From Candidatus Baltobacteraceae bacterium (GTDB taxonomy: Bacteria > Vulcanimicrobiota > Vulcanimicrobiia > Vulcanimicrobiales > Vulcanimicrobiaceae): DNA of 64,000 nt. Every line of letters starts with the position of its first letter. The stretch's first letter is position 1. Under the pieces are notes generated by a model. The model was not told the origin of the DNA, searched no databases, and saw only the letters and a list, made by a program, of their open reading frames with translations. Below are positions 48,528-57,624 of the stretch, one piece after another. The DNA lies in assembly GCA_036488875.1 (NCBI GenBank), contig DASXGW010000012.1, positions 248,001-312,000 on the forward strand, in the 5' to 3' direction. The translations under genes were made by a program, and so were the position numbers.

Positions 48528-50974
48528 AACCGCACCCGAAACGATCGCAGCGCATAGGGACCGGCGGTAAAGACGAGCGACTCGTTGTCGATCGCGACGT
48601 CGCCGTCCACCGGCCGCTCCAGCGCGTCGACCGGTACGGCCTCGCGAACGCGGCCTCCGCACCGCAACGCTGCCTGCGCGCCGGTGCCGTTACATTCGCG
48701 AACGCGCACCACGACGCCGTCGCCGTCTTCGGCCGGTTTGCACGCAACGATCGCAACGTTCGCGTCGTCGCTCGTGAAGAGCCGCACGCCGCCGCCCCCC
48801 GCGAACTGGAGCCAAAGGCGCTCGATATCGCCTACCGACGCATCGCGCAGCGGCGCGAACGCCCACGACAACGCGTGCTCGCCGCGATCGGCGTGCGGAT
48901 CCGGCCACGTCGTGGAGCGCAGCAGCGAGTGCCCAAGCCGGATGCCGCCGGCGGGGAGCGCGCGGGCACTCCAACCGTACGTATCGAGCGCGAGAATCGC
49001 CACCGCAGCTTCGTCCTCGCTGCGGGCCACGGCGAAGCGCTGTCCCGGCACTTCAAACCGGGCGCGCTCGTAGGGCGTGTCGGCGCGCGCGGTGCGTTCG
49101 ATGCTCCCGTGCGGCGCACCGTATCGCACCGTCTGGGCGCCGGCCGCAAACCAGTTTTCCAGCCGTAACAAGGTACGGCGTTCGCGCCAGTCGACGGCGA
49201 GATCGACGCGCAAGAACGCGTCGTCGTCGCCCAGCGCGACGCGCATCGTCGCGCGCGATCCGCCGAGGTCGAACGGAATCTCGAGCGCACCGTCGACGAC
49301 GCCGGGCGATTTTGGCTTGCCGGCACGACGCCTTCGCTGGTAGCCGTCGTCGATGTTCCACGCTTCCCAGCGCTTGGGCCGATCGCGATACAGCGCGAGC
49401 GCGTTTGCCTGCGCGACGAGATTGCGCCCGTCCTTGCACGCTAGTTCCACGATCGTGCCGGATCGCCGTACGCGCGCGTGCAGCCGGCGGTTCTCGAAGA
49501 GAAAATCGCCGTCGCGTTCCTCGGGCGCAACGATCGCGGCGGTTCGCTCGCGCGCGGCCCGCGGCAACATCGCCTGGGCCGCGGCCCCAGCCGTTTCCAG
49601 CAGCTCGCGCGCCCGCGCGTACTCCGCGTTGGCGTCGACGTACACGTCGGCAATCGACGTTCCGGGCAGCACGTCGTGGAACTGATTGCGCAACACGATC
49701 TCCCACACGTCGCGCAGGGCCGCGCGTACGCGTGCGAGCGTATCGCCGGGCGAACGAACGGCGACGCACCAGGCCGCGAGCTCTTCGACCTCGCGAAGCC
49801 GGCGTTCGAGCGACGCGTTTTGCGCCTTGATGTCGTGGTGCGTCGTAAAGACGCCGCGATGGTATTCGAGATAGAGCTCGTCGTCGTGTACGGGCAGCTC
49901 GGCGCGCCGCGCTTCGAGCCGTTCGAACCACGCGCGCGGTCGCTCCCAGCGGCCGCCTTCTTCGGCTCGATCGACCTGCGCGCGCGTCGGGCCTCCGCCG
50001 CCGTCGCCGTAACCGATGACCAGCGGTTCCCCGCGCTCGCTCGCCGTCGCGAGGCCCGACGGCACCGAGCGGCAATCCATTCCGGCCAGCGATGCGGAGA
50101 CGATCTGCGCACCGTCCGGTCCGCGCCACACGAACTGCGCGTGCGGGAATCGCGTCGTGTCGTTCCAGCCGAGCTTGGTGGTCGCGAAGTAACGCACCCC
50201 GGCGTGCGCGAGCAACGTCGGCAGCGTGCGCGGGAAACCGAAGGTGTCGGGCAGCCATGCGATCGCCGGCTCGGTTCCGAAATGCTCCAGGCAGTAGCGA
50301 TGCGCGAACAGCATTTGGCGCAACAACGATTCGCCCGACGGAACGTTGCAGTCGGGCTCAACCCACATTGCCGCCACGTCGGGATCGAATCGACCCTCTG
50401 CAACGCGGCGCGCGACGCGCTCGAACAAGTCGCCATCGCGCGTCCGAACGAAATCGTACAGCTGCGGCTGGCTCTGCATGAACACGAACGCGTCGTCGTC
50501 GTCCATGAGCGCCAGCGCGTTCACGAAAGTGCGCGCGGCTTTGCGTTTGGTTTGGTCGTAGCTCCACAGCCACGCGACGTCGAGGTGACTGTGCCCCCAA
50601 AGCGTGACGTCGCCTTGGCGCGCCGCCGGCAGCCGCGCGGGTTCTCCGAACGTAACATCGAGGGTACGGCGCGGCGGCGTCGCGGCGCGCCGGTTTATCC
50701 ACGCCCACCACACTCCTGGCCCAGGCGGCAAGCCGTTGGTCGGCAGCGAGCGGCGCTCGACTTCCACGAGCAGTTCGCGCGGCTGCGTCGCCGGCGGCAG
50801 CGCGACGTCGTGGTGCTCGAGATCGAACGCGCCGGCCGTCCGGCCGTCGACGCGCAGCAGCGCGCCCGCGGGGGCGTCGTAATGGACGATCGTGGTTGCC
50901 TGCGAGGGCGGAAGCGTCGCGCGGAACGTGACGGTTGCCTTGCTTTGGTCGCACTCGGCGAGTCGCAGTTTCAC
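48524..50974 (-). CDS. Alpha-mannosidase, GH38 family
   Basis: 816 residues with no signal peptide, so probably cytoplasmic. The zinc-binding HSHLDVAWLWSYDQTKRKA motif and the nucleophile region AIAWLPDTFGFPRTLPTLLA identify GH38. The central helical domain (YHRGVFTTHHDIKAQNASLE) and C-terminal beta domains follow. It would release alpha-linked mannose from oligosaccharides or glycolipids. It heads the minus-strand run HAD-uvrA-VOC-ligA. Confidence 0.9.
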   Translation of the reverse strand: MKLRLAECDQSKATVTFRATLPPSQATTIVHYDAPAGALLRVDGRTAGAFDLEHHDVALPPATQPRELLVEVERRSLPTNGLPPGPGVWWAWINRRAATPPRRTLDVTFGEPARLPAARQGDVTLWGHSHLDVAWLWSYDQTKRKAARTFVNALALMDDDDAFVFMQSQPQLYDFVRTRDGDLFERVARRVAEGRFDPDVAAMWVEPDCNVPSGESLLRQMLFAHRYCLEHFGTEPAIAWLPDTFGFPRTLPTLLAHAGVRYFATTKLGWNDTTRFPHAQFVWRGPDGAQIVSASLAGMDCRSVPSGLATASERGEPLVIGYGDGGGGPTRAQVDRAEEGGRWERPRAWFERLEARRAELPVHDDELYLEYHRGVFTTHHDIKAQNASLERRLREVEELAAWCVAVRSPGDTLARVRAALRDVWEIVLRNQFHDVLPGTSIADVYVDANAEYARARELLETAGAAAQAMLPRAARERTAAIVAPEERDGDFLFENRRLHARVRRSGTIVELACKDGRNLVAQANALALYRDRPKRWEAWNIDDGYQRRRRAGKPKSPGVVDGALEIPFDLGGSRATMRVALGDDDAFLRVDLAVDWRERRTLLRLENWFAAGAQTVRYGAPHGSIERTARADTPYERARFEVPGQRFAVARSEDEAAVAILALDTYGWSARALPAGGIRLGHSLLRSTTWPDPHADRGEHALSWAFAPLRDASVGDIERLWLQFAGGGGVRLFTSDDANVAIVACKPAEDGDGVVVRVRECNGTGAQAALRCGGRVREAVPVDALERPVDGDVAIDNESLVFTAGPYALRSFRVRF

Positions 50975-51031
50975 GTGCCTGTGATGCGCGGCCGCGCGGG
51001 TCCGTTCCCGTGGTCTCGCGAAGGTTTATCG

Positions 51032-51958
51032 ATGTTCGCGCCGGCCTTGGCCGCCGCAACGCTTTTGGCGCTCGGCACGCCGTCGTTGGATTTACGCATT
51101 TCGATCACGCGCGACCGCTTGATCGCGGAATCCCCCTTGATTCGAACCGAGGGCGTGAACCCGTACGACTTTGTTTTTCGCCTCGACTATTTGCGAGGGC
51201 AGTTGTCGTCCGTGACCGACGACGCGCGCCGGGCCGATCTCGAAGCCGAAGCGAACCTCGAGTTAAGACTCGATGCCGAGCTGATGTCCAATCTCTGCCC
51301 CGTCTTCGCTGCGATCGACGGCGTCGACGAAAGTTTTTACAACGACGATCCGCACGCGGCGCCCGATCCCGTGGCCTTTTATCTCCCCAAAAGCGATCAA
51401 CACCGCAAGTACGCGCTGGTTGTCGTTCTGCACGGGCGGCAACAGACCGAAACCGATATCGTATCGCGCGCCGTGCTGCGCGAGCTCGCCGACAGCAAGC
51501 ACGCAATTCTGGTCGCGCCGTGGGGTATCGGCAGTTCTTTATGGGGCAAGGAATCGGCCGGCGAAATTGCTGCGATCGTACGCGAGATGGAACGTGGGTT
51601 CTCGATCGATCCGACTCGCGTGTACTTGGCAGGCATCGGCCTCGGTGGCGACGGCGTCTTTAGAATCGCCTCTTCGCACCTTCAACCGTTCCGCGCGATT
51701 TTGAGCGTCGACGGCGGCCTAGAGCAGGACGACGCCTTCGCCGCCCTAACCGCGCTGCGCAGCAACTACGTCTATCTCATCGGACACGGCGAAACGTACG
51801 ATGCGCTCGCCCGGAGCTGCGTGCTAGTCTCATACTATCCTTTCGAGGAACGCGGGGCCGGGTTTTACCAAATGAACGCGCAGCTGCGCCAGGCTTGGGA
51901 GGACATGTTCGACGGCACCGTTCGCAACTCGAGCACGCACGAATGTACGGCCCTTTGA
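51032..51958 (+). CDS. Exported alpha/beta-hydrolase-like protein, nucleophile altered
   Basis: 308 residues from ATG 51032, with a short hydrophobic N-terminus (MFAPALAAATLLALGTPSL) that may be a signal. The fold of PHB-depolymerase/feruloyl-esterase-type hydrolases is suggested by KYALVVVLHGRQQTETDIVS, HAILVAPWG and VYLAGIGLGGDGVFRIAS. At the nucleophile elbow G-x-S-x-G reads GIGLG, so the catalytic Ser is Gly. A later SVDGGLEQDD and YLIGHGETYD keep the order of the fold. It is either inactive or uses other residues. Confidence 0.6.
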   Translation: MFAPALAAATLLALGTPSLDLRISITRDRLIAESPLIRTEGVNPYDFVFRLDYLRGQLSSVTDDARRADLEAEANLELRLDAELMSNLCPVFAAIDGVDESFYNDDPHAAPDPVAFYLPKSDQHRKYALVVVLHGRQQTETDIVSRAVLRELADSKHAILVAPWGIGSSLWGKESAGEIAAIVREMERGFSIDPTRVYLAGIGLGGDGVFRIASSHLQPFRAILSVDGGLEQDDAFAALTALRSNYVYLIGHGETYDALARSCVLVSYYPFEERGAGFYQMNAQLRQAWEDMFDGTVRNSSTHECTAL

Positions 51959-51970
51959 CGCGCGCCCGCG

Positions 51971-52762
51971 CTATGGAATCTGGTTTAAGTGCTGCTGCAA
52001 GGCGATCCAACCGTCGTCGGAGATGCTTACCGAGCCGCTAAACGGGCCGTCGAACTCCTGAATCACGATGAACAAAATCGCGATGAGCCCCGCGAGGATC
52101 GCCGTCATCACTAGTTGCGCGGGCCGGTTCTCCGAGCCGAACAAGAAGGCGAAAGCCATCATCGATAGGGCGCCGGCGAGGAGCGCGAACCACAGGACGC
52201 CGGGCACCGACGGTGCCGAGTGGATCAGCCGTTCGCGCCGCGCGTCGAAGAGGCGAACGATCTGCGCCGTAGCGGCTTGCTGCGCGTTTGACTGCGCGGC
52301 CGTCTTCGGCACGTACGTGTCCACTTGATGCGCCGCTTGCTCGAGGATGACGACGTCGGGGTTGACGTCGACGTCGCGCGACATCAGCGGCCATTCGGCT
52401 TGAATCATTTGATCGACGTATTTCGAAAGCTCGTCGCGAATGTGCGCTCGTAACGGGTTGGGATACGCACCGACCGACCGGTAGAGATCCGAGACGGCGG
52501 CGACCTCATTTTCCACGTTAGCCACGGTGGCGTCGTACTTCTCCCATACGACCACGACGATGAATCCGAGCACGACCGCGTAAATGACGCCGACCGCGGA
52601 GAACAAGAAGCCCGCCACGTCGTTATGACGCCGCAAAACGTCGGATTTGAAGCGATGCTGAAAATATGCGTGCGCGAGCACGGCGACGACGATGACGGCA
52701 AAGACGATGAAGATCTCTCCGACCGCTTCGCCCAGGTAGAAGTTCGACCGCGTCAGTGTCAG
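51971..52762 (-). CDS. DUF4239 membrane protein (bestrophin-like region)
   Basis: The DUF4239 core is clear: RRHNDVAGFLFSAVGVIYAV then VLGFIVVVVWEKYD, a soluble helical middle and two C-terminal membrane helices (VPGVLWFALLAGALSMMAFA, MTAILAGLIAILFIVIQEF). A GTG at 52681 would cut the first membrane helix (FIVFAVIVVAVLAHAYF). The frame is open upstream, and a GGAGGAGG site at 52767-52774 points to CTG 52762 (or CTG 52756). It begins a few bases after the uvrB stop, so they probably share a transcript. Confidence 0.65.
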   Translation of the reverse strand: MTLTRSNFYLGEAVGEIFIVFAVIVVAVLAHAYFQHRFKSDVLRRHNDVAGFLFSAVGVIYAVVLGFIVVVVWEKYDATVANVENEVAAVSDLYRSVGAYPNPLRAHIRDELSKYVDQMIQAEWPLMSRDVDVNPDVVILEQAAHQVDTYVPKTAAQSNAQQAATAQIVRLFDARRERLIHSAPSVPGVLWFALLAGALSMMAFAFLFGSENRPAQLVMTAILAGLIAILFIVIQEFDGPFSGSVSISDDGWIALQQHLNQIP

Positions 52763-52779
52763 TATGCCTCCTCCGGCCG

Positions 52780-54828
52780 TCAGCTCTCGACCAGTTCTGC
52801 GAGCGCCCGATCGAAGATCTTGGGCGCCTTCCCTCCGAAAAGTAGTCCCTCGTTGCTGCCCGTCTGTCTACGCAACTCGATGAGTTCGTCGCGAAGGGCC
52901 GCGGCCTTCTCGAATTCGAGATTTGCGGCAAACTGGCGCATCCGGCGCTCTAGTTCGGCGGCCGTCCGGAGCGCCACGTCGCGCGGCAGTTTCTCCATCT
53001 TGGCCTTCTGCGCCGTTTCCTCGGTCGATCCGATCATGCTGAGGATGTCGCGCACCTCCTTACGCACGGAGCGCGGCTCGATACCGTGCTCGGCATTATA
53101 CGCCACCTGCATCTCGCGGCGACGGCGAGTCTCGCCGATCGCGCGCGCCATCGATTCGGTCACGCCGTCGGCGTACATGATGACCTTGCCTTCGACGTTG
53201 CGCGCCGCCCGGCCGATCGTCTGGATGAGCGACGTGCCGCTGCGCAGGTAACCTTCCTTGTCCGCGTCGAGGATACCGACGAGCGACACTTCGGGCAGAT
53301 CCAGGCCTTCGCGCAGCAGATTGATGCCGACCAGCACGTCGAACGTACCGATGCGAAGATCGCGCAGAATCGCTACGCGCTCGAGCGTGTCGACCTCGCT
53401 GTGCAGGTAGCGCACCTTGAATCCCATCTCGAGCAGAAAGTCGGTGAGATCCTCGGCCATCTTCTTGGTGAGCGTCGTCACGAGCACGCGTTCCTTGCGC
53501 TCGGCGCGCCCGCGGATCTCCTCCATCAAGTCGTCGATTTGATTGCGCGTCGGCCGGACCTCCACTTCGGGATCCACCAGTCCCGTCGGACGGATGATCA
53601 TCTCCACCGTTTGCGCGCTGCGCCCGATCTCGTACGCACTCGGCGTTGCCGAGACGTACACCACCTGGCGAATGTGATCGTCGAACTCATCGTACGTGAG
53701 CGGGCGGTTGTCGAGCGCGCTCGGCAGCCGGAAGCCGTGCTCGACGAGCACCTGCTTGCGGGACCGGTCGCCCGCGTACATGCCGCGCACTTGGGGAAGC
53801 GTGACGTGCGACTCGTCGACGAACAACAGCCAGTCGTCCTTCGGAAAGAAGTCGATCAAACACCACGGCGTCGAGCCGGGCTCGCGGCCGGTTAGATGGC
53901 GCGAGTAGTTCTCGATGCCGTTGCAGTAGCCGACCTCGCGCAGCATGTCGAGATCGTACCGCGTGCGCATCTCCAAGCGCTGCGCTTCGAGCAGCTTGCC
54001 GTGATCCTTGAAGTACCGCAGCCGTTCGTCGAGCTCGACTTCGATCGACGCGATGGCGCGGCGCAGCTTCTCTTCGGGCGTGATGAAATGCTTGGCGGGA
54101 AAGATCAGCAGCTCGTCTTTGCTCTCGACGTACTCGCCGGTGAGCAAGTTGACGACGTTGATCGCTTCGATCTCGTCGCCGAAGAACTCGATCCGATGCA
54201 CCAGCTCTTCGTCGACGCCGACGAACTCGAGCACGTCGCCGCGAACGCGGAACGTCCCGCGAACGAGATTGATGTCGTTGCGCCGATACTGCATGTCGAC
54301 GAGCTTGCGCAACAACACGTCGCGGTCGATAGAATCGCCGATTTTGATGCGGATCGACATCTCCATGTAGTCCGACGGCGAGCCCAAGCCGAAGATGCAC
54401 GACACCGAGGCGACGATGAGCGTATCGGGACGCGTCAGCAGCGATTGCGTGGCGGAATGGCGCAAACGTTCGATTTCGTCGTTGATGGAGCTGTCTTTTT
54501 CGATGTACGTGTCGGTCGAAGGGACGTACGCTTCGGGCTGATAGTAGTCGAAGTACGAAACGAAATACTCGACGGCGTTTTTCGGAAAGAAATCCCGGAA
54601 CTCGGCGCAAAGCTGCGCGGCGAGCGTTTTGTTGTGGCACAGGACGAGCGTGGGTTTCTGCACCAGCTCGATCGTCCGCGCCATCGCCATCGTTTTACCG
54701 CTGCCGGTAACGCCGAGAAGCGTCTGGGCGCGGTCTCCCCGCAGCACGCCTTCGGCCAGCGCCTGGGTCGCTTTGGGTTGATCGCCGGCCAGCGCAAAGG
54801 GCGAAACCAGCTCGAATCGTTGGGCCAT
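52780..54828 (-). CDS. uvrB: Excinuclease ABC subunit B
   Basis: 682 residues from ATG 54828 ([20 protein letters not shown] start). Walker A is [14 protein letters not shown], the beta-hairpin is [20 protein letters not shown], and helicase motifs include [10 protein letters not shown] and QTIGRAARN. The C-terminal UVR domain ([20 protein letters not shown]) contacts UvrC. It verifies damage after UvrA loading. It is divergent from prs across 92 bases. Confidence 0.97.
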   Translation of the reverse strand: MAQRFELVSPFALAGDQPKATQALAEGVLRGDRAQTLLGVTGSGKTMAMARTIELVQKPTLVLCHNKTLAAQLCAEFRDFFPKNAVEYFVSYFDYYQPEAYVPSTDTYIEKDSSINDEIERLRHSATQSLLTRPDTLIVASVSCIFGLGSPSDYMEMSIRIKIGDSIDRDVLLRKLVDMQYRRNDINLVRGTFRVRGDVLEFVGVDEELVHRIEFFGDEIEAINVVNLLTGEYVESKDELLIFPAKHFITPEEKLRRAIASIEVELDERLRYFKDHGKLLEAQRLEMRTRYDLDMLREVGYCNGIENYSRHLTGREPGSTPWCLIDFFPKDDWLLFVDESHVTLPQVRGMYAGDRSRKQVLVEHGFRLPSALDNRPLTYDEFDDHIRQVVYVSATPSAYEIGRSAQTVEMIIRPTGLVDPEVEVRPTRNQIDDLMEEIRGRAERKERVLVTTLTKKMAEDLTDFLLEMGFKVRYLHSEVDTLERVAILRDLRIGTFDVLVGINLLREGLDLPEVSLVGILDADKEGYLRSGTSLIQTIGRAARNVEGKVIMYADGVTESMARAIGETRRRREMQVAYNAEHGIEPRSVRKEVRDILSMIGSTEETAQKAKMEKLPRDVALRTAAELERRMRQFAANLEFEKAAALRDELIELRRQTGSNEGLLFGGKAPKIFDRALAELVES

Positions 54829-54920
54829 ACGCACAAGGAAACCCCTTGCCGAAGGCACCCGGTTGCGGGGGCGTGAAGACCCGAGGCAGCCCGCTGCTCT
54901 CTACCGCCGGGAGAATCGCC

Positions 54921-55940
54921 GTGACGCATAATCCGCTGCTCTTTAGCGGAAACTCGAACCCTCAACTTGCCGAAGAGATCGCCAAGCGCCTCAAGCTGCA
55001 CGTCGGCAAAGCGCTCGTGACCGAGTTTAAGAATGAAGAGACCCGCGTCGAGATCGGCGAGAACGTTCGCGGCTCGGAAGTCTTCGTGATCCAATCGATA
55101 AGCAAGATGCCCAACGGCAAGAGCGGCAACGACGCGCTCATGGAGCTGCTGCTGATGATCGACGCGCTGCGCCGCGCGTCGGCGGCGCGCATCAGCGCGG
55201 TCATTCCGTATTACGGCTACGCCAAGCAGGACAAAAAGACCAAAGGCCGCGAGCCGATTTCGGCAAAGGTCGTCGCCAACCTCATCAAGGTTACGGGAGC
55301 GAAGCGCATCGTCACGATGGATTTGCACGCGGCGCAGATCCAAGGCTTCTTCGACATCCCGGTCGACAACTTGATGGCCATTCACGTGCTTTGCGAGCAT
55401 CTCAAGCATCAGGGATTGTGCGACGACCGCATCGTCGTGGTCTCCCCCGACGCCGGCGGCGTGCACCGGGCCGAGCTGTTTGCCAAGCGCCTCAACGCGT
55501 CGCTGGCGATCGTCTTCAAGCGCCGTCCGCAGCCCGACGTGGCCGAGGTTACCGACATCGTCGGCGACGTGAGCGGGCGCATCGCCGTCATCGTCGACGA
55601 TATGATCTCGACCGGCGGCACGCTCGCCAAAGCCGCAGAAGCGATCAAAGCGCGCGGCGCCACCAAAGTGTACACCGTCGCGACGCACGGCATCTTCGCC
55701 GGCGACGCGGTACAAGTGCTCGAACAGTCTGAGATCGAAAAGGTCGTCATCACGAACACGATCCCGCTCGCCAATCTCGAGCAGCATCCGAAATTCGTTC
55801 AGCTGTCGATCGCGCAGGTTTTCGCCGACGCGATCAGCCGCATCACGACGAATCGTTCGGTCTCCGAGCTGTTCGCAACGACGGAAGAAAACCCTAAGCT
55901 CGACGGCTCGGTGCTGTTGCCCGAACCCGTCATCTCGTAA
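54921..55940 (+). CDS. prs: Ribose-phosphate pyrophosphokinase
   Basis: 339 residues from GTG 54921, preceded by GGGAG. The PRPP synthase features are complete: LLFSGNSNPQLAEEIAKRL, YYGYAKQDKKTKGREPISAK, RIVTMDLHAAQIQGFFDIPV and the PRPP-binding loop VIVDDMISTGGTLAKAA. It makes PRPP for nucleotide, His and Trp synthesis. The C-terminus is about 20 residues longer than usual. It starts the prs-rplY-pth operon. Confidence 0.96.
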   Translation: MTHNPLLFSGNSNPQLAEEIAKRLKLHVGKALVTEFKNEETRVEIGENVRGSEVFVIQSISKMPNGKSGNDALMELLLMIDALRRASAARISAVIPYYGYAKQDKKTKGREPISAKVVANLIKVTGAKRIVTMDLHAAQIQGFFDIPVDNLMAIHVLCEHLKHQGLCDDRIVVVSPDAGGVHRAELFAKRLNASLAIVFKRRPQPDVAEVTDIVGDVSGRIAVIVDDMISTGGTLAKAAEAIKARGATKVYTVATHGIFAGDAVQVLEQSEIEKVVITNTIPLANLEQHPKFVQLSIAQVFADAISRITTNRSVSELFATTEENPKLDGSVLLPEPVIS

Positions 55941-55949
55941 AGGAACCTT

Positions 55950-56606
55950 GTGGCTACCAAAGACTTGAAACTCTCGATCGAAACGCGTGAGAAGCTCGGC
56001 ACGACCGGTGCCGCCGCGCTCCGCCGGCACGGAAAGATTCCGGCCGTCGTCTACGGGCACGGCACCGCGGCGCAGAATATCGCCATCGACGCGCGCGCGT
56101 TTAACGACATTCTGCACCATGGCGGCCGCAACTCGATCATCACGCTGACCGACGGCGGGAAGAAAGGCGAAACGGCGCTGGTGCGCGAGCTCCAGATCGA
56201 TCCGGTTAGCCGGCGCATCATTCACGCCGATCTGTTGCGCGTCTCGGCCGACGAGGCCGTTACCGTGGAGCTGCCGGTCGTTACGGTCGGCGCGGCACGC
56301 GGCGTACGAGAGTCCGGCGGCGTCATGGACGTGCTCAACCACACGCTCGAGATCGAGGGCCCCGCAAATCGCATTCCCGAGCACTTGGAAGTCGACGTAA
56401 CCGAGCTGGGCATCCACGAACACATCAACGCCGGCGACGTCAAGCTGCCGAACGGCTTCACGATGGTCACGCCCAGCGACACGGTTGTCGTCGCGATCGA
56501 GCCCTCGCGTACCGAACGCGAGCTCGAGGAAGCCGCGGCCGGACCGACCGAAGCGGCCGAGCCCGAAATCGTCGGCGCCGAAACGACATCGGAAGCGGGC
56601 GAATAA
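55950..56606 (+). CDS. rplY: Large ribosomal subunit protein bL25, CTC type
   Basis: 218 residues from GTG 55950. The N-terminal L25 domain (TREKLGTTGAAALRRHGKIP then AVVYGHG) binds 5S rRNA. The C-terminal TL5/CTC domain (VTVELPVVTVGAARGVRESG, HTLEIEGPANRIPEHLEVDV, LGIHEHINAGDVKLP) is complete and followed by an acidic tail. It lies between prs and pth, the classic order. Confidence 0.95.
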   Translation: MATKDLKLSIETREKLGTTGAAALRRHGKIPAVVYGHGTAAQNIAIDARAFNDILHHGGRNSIITLTDGGKKGETALVRELQIDPVSRRIIHADLLRVSADEAVTVELPVVTVGAARGVRESGGVMDVLNHTLEIEGPANRIPEHLEVDVTELGIHEHINAGDVKLPNGFTMVTPSDTVVVAIEPSRTERELEEAAAGPTEAAEPEIVGAETTSEAGE

Positions 56607-57184
56607 AACTCGTTGCCGGATTAGGCAATCCCGGCAAAGAGTATGCAGCGACGCGCCACAACGCCGGCTACATGGCAGTCGACGAGGTGGCGCGACGATT
56701 CGGCATTACGCACTGGCGCAAAAAAGACAGCGCGGAGCAAGCCGCCGACATGGCGCGCGGCGTCGTTCTCGTCAAACCGACGTCGTACATGAATCTCTCC
56801 GGCACGCCGCTGCGCTTGATTTCGTCGTGGTATAAAACGCCGCCCGAGGACGTGCTGGTCGTCGTCGACGAGATGGATCTCCCATTTGGAAAGCTGCGCA
56901 TGCGGGCGTTCGGCGGCCACGGCGGCCATAACGGTCTTCGTTCGGTGATTGCGACGATCGGTGACCGGTTTCCGCGGCTGCGCATCGGCGTCGGCCGGCC
57001 AAAACACGAAAGCGGCGACAGCATCAACCACGTGCTGGGCACGTTCGACGCCGACGAGAAGCAACGGTGGCCGGCAATACTTTCGGCCGCCGCCGACGGT
57101 ATCGAGCGGTGGCTATCCGGAGATCTAGACGCCGCGATGCGCTTTATCAATAGTTGGGAAGAACTCCAGAAACCGAGCACTTGA
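56603..57184 (+). CDS. pth: Peptidyl-tRNA hydrolase with apparent ATA start
   Basis: 193 residues if read from ATA 56603: IKLVAGLGNPGKEYAATRHN is the conserved Pth start with the catalytic His and Asn. VLVKPTSYMNLSG, VVVDEMDLPFGKLRMR and GGHGGHNGLRSV follow. The first ATG (56672) would remove the GLGNPG motif and the catalytic His. No ATG, GTG or TTG occurs in frame for at least 60 bases upstream of the ATA. The ATA overlaps the rplY stop as ATAA, where ATGA would be usual. GGAAG lies seven bases before. It recycles peptidyl-tRNA and is essential in most bacteria. Confidence 0.9.
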   Translation: MKLVAGLGNPGKEYAATRHNAGYMAVDEVARRFGITHWRKKDSAEQAADMARGVVLVKPTSYMNLSGTPLRLISSWYKTPPEDVLVVVDEMDLPFGKLRMRAFGGHGGHNGLRSVIATIGDRFPRLRIGVGRPKHESGDSINHVLGTFDADEKQRWPAILSAAADGIERWLSGDLDAAMRFINSWEELQKPST

Positions 57185-57220
57185 CCAAAAGCACTGTGCC
57201 CGGCTGGTGGCCAGAGATGC

Positions 57221-57250
57221 CTTTCGCGAATCAAACGGCTGTCGCGAAAG
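57221..57250. terminator. Inverted repeat after the prs-rplY-pth operon
   Basis: CTTTCGCGA and TCGCGAAAG form a perfect 9-bp stem with a 12-base loop, 37 bases after the pth stop. No T run follows. It may end the operon and mark the left limit of the second accessory region. Confidence 0.45.
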
Positions 57251-57380
57251 CAGCGGTCCCGCAACGGGCAAAGCAAAAACCAAGCTCGCACGATTGTACC
57301 TCCTCCTTGCGAGCACCACTAGGATGTTGGCACGCCTCTACCCCGGGGGTACCGATGCCTTCCGATAGGGCCTAGCGCTG

Positions 57381-57408
57381 ATGCAGATTTGCATGCCTGT
57401 GTTAGAAT
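57381..57408 (+). promoter_or_regulatory. Palindrome and -10 box upstream of the antitoxin-Fic pair
   Basis: ATGCA-GATT-TGCAT at 57381-57394 is a perfect palindrome, followed by TAGAAT at 57403-57408. This is the likely promoter with an operator for autoregulation by the toxin-antitoxin pair. Confidence 0.4.
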
Positions 57409-57444
57409 CGCACAGTACCTTCCTAATTTCAGGAGAATCCGCAA

Positions 57445-57624
57445 ATGCTTGACCGCCGGCTCGTGGCTGCGGCGCTCGCCGAAACCCAGGATCTTCCCGA
57501 GTCCGATCGCGGACAGGATGTCGCATTTGCTCGGGCGGTTTCGTCTTCGCTTCGCCTGGAAGGGATTGACGTGTCGCCAGAGCAGGTACTCGAGGCAAGC
57601 AAGGCTATTCCTGATAGCCAGTGA
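57445..57624 (+). CDS. VbhA-like Fic antitoxin (59 aa)
   Basis: ATG 57445 follows GGAG. The protein contains AVSSSLRLEGIDVSPEQVLE, which includes SLRLEG, the S/TxxxE(G/N) inhibitory motif of class I Fic antitoxins. VbhA of Bartonella has the same arrangement (as I recall, SQRLEG within a helix, followed by a short Pro-containing turn). The Glu would block the ATP gamma-phosphate site of the Fic partner. The stop overlaps the Fic start as GTGA, so translation is coupled. Confidence 0.75.
   Translation: MLDRRLVAAALAETQDLPESDRGQDVAFARAVSSSLRLEGIDVSPEQVLEASKAIPDSQ

Noticed and set aside
49478-51031. A 518-residue N-terminal extension of the hydrolase at 51032
   Set aside because: It is antisense to the GH38 mannosidase and has shadow composition. 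The protein-like part with a hydrophobic N-terminus starts only at ATG 51032.
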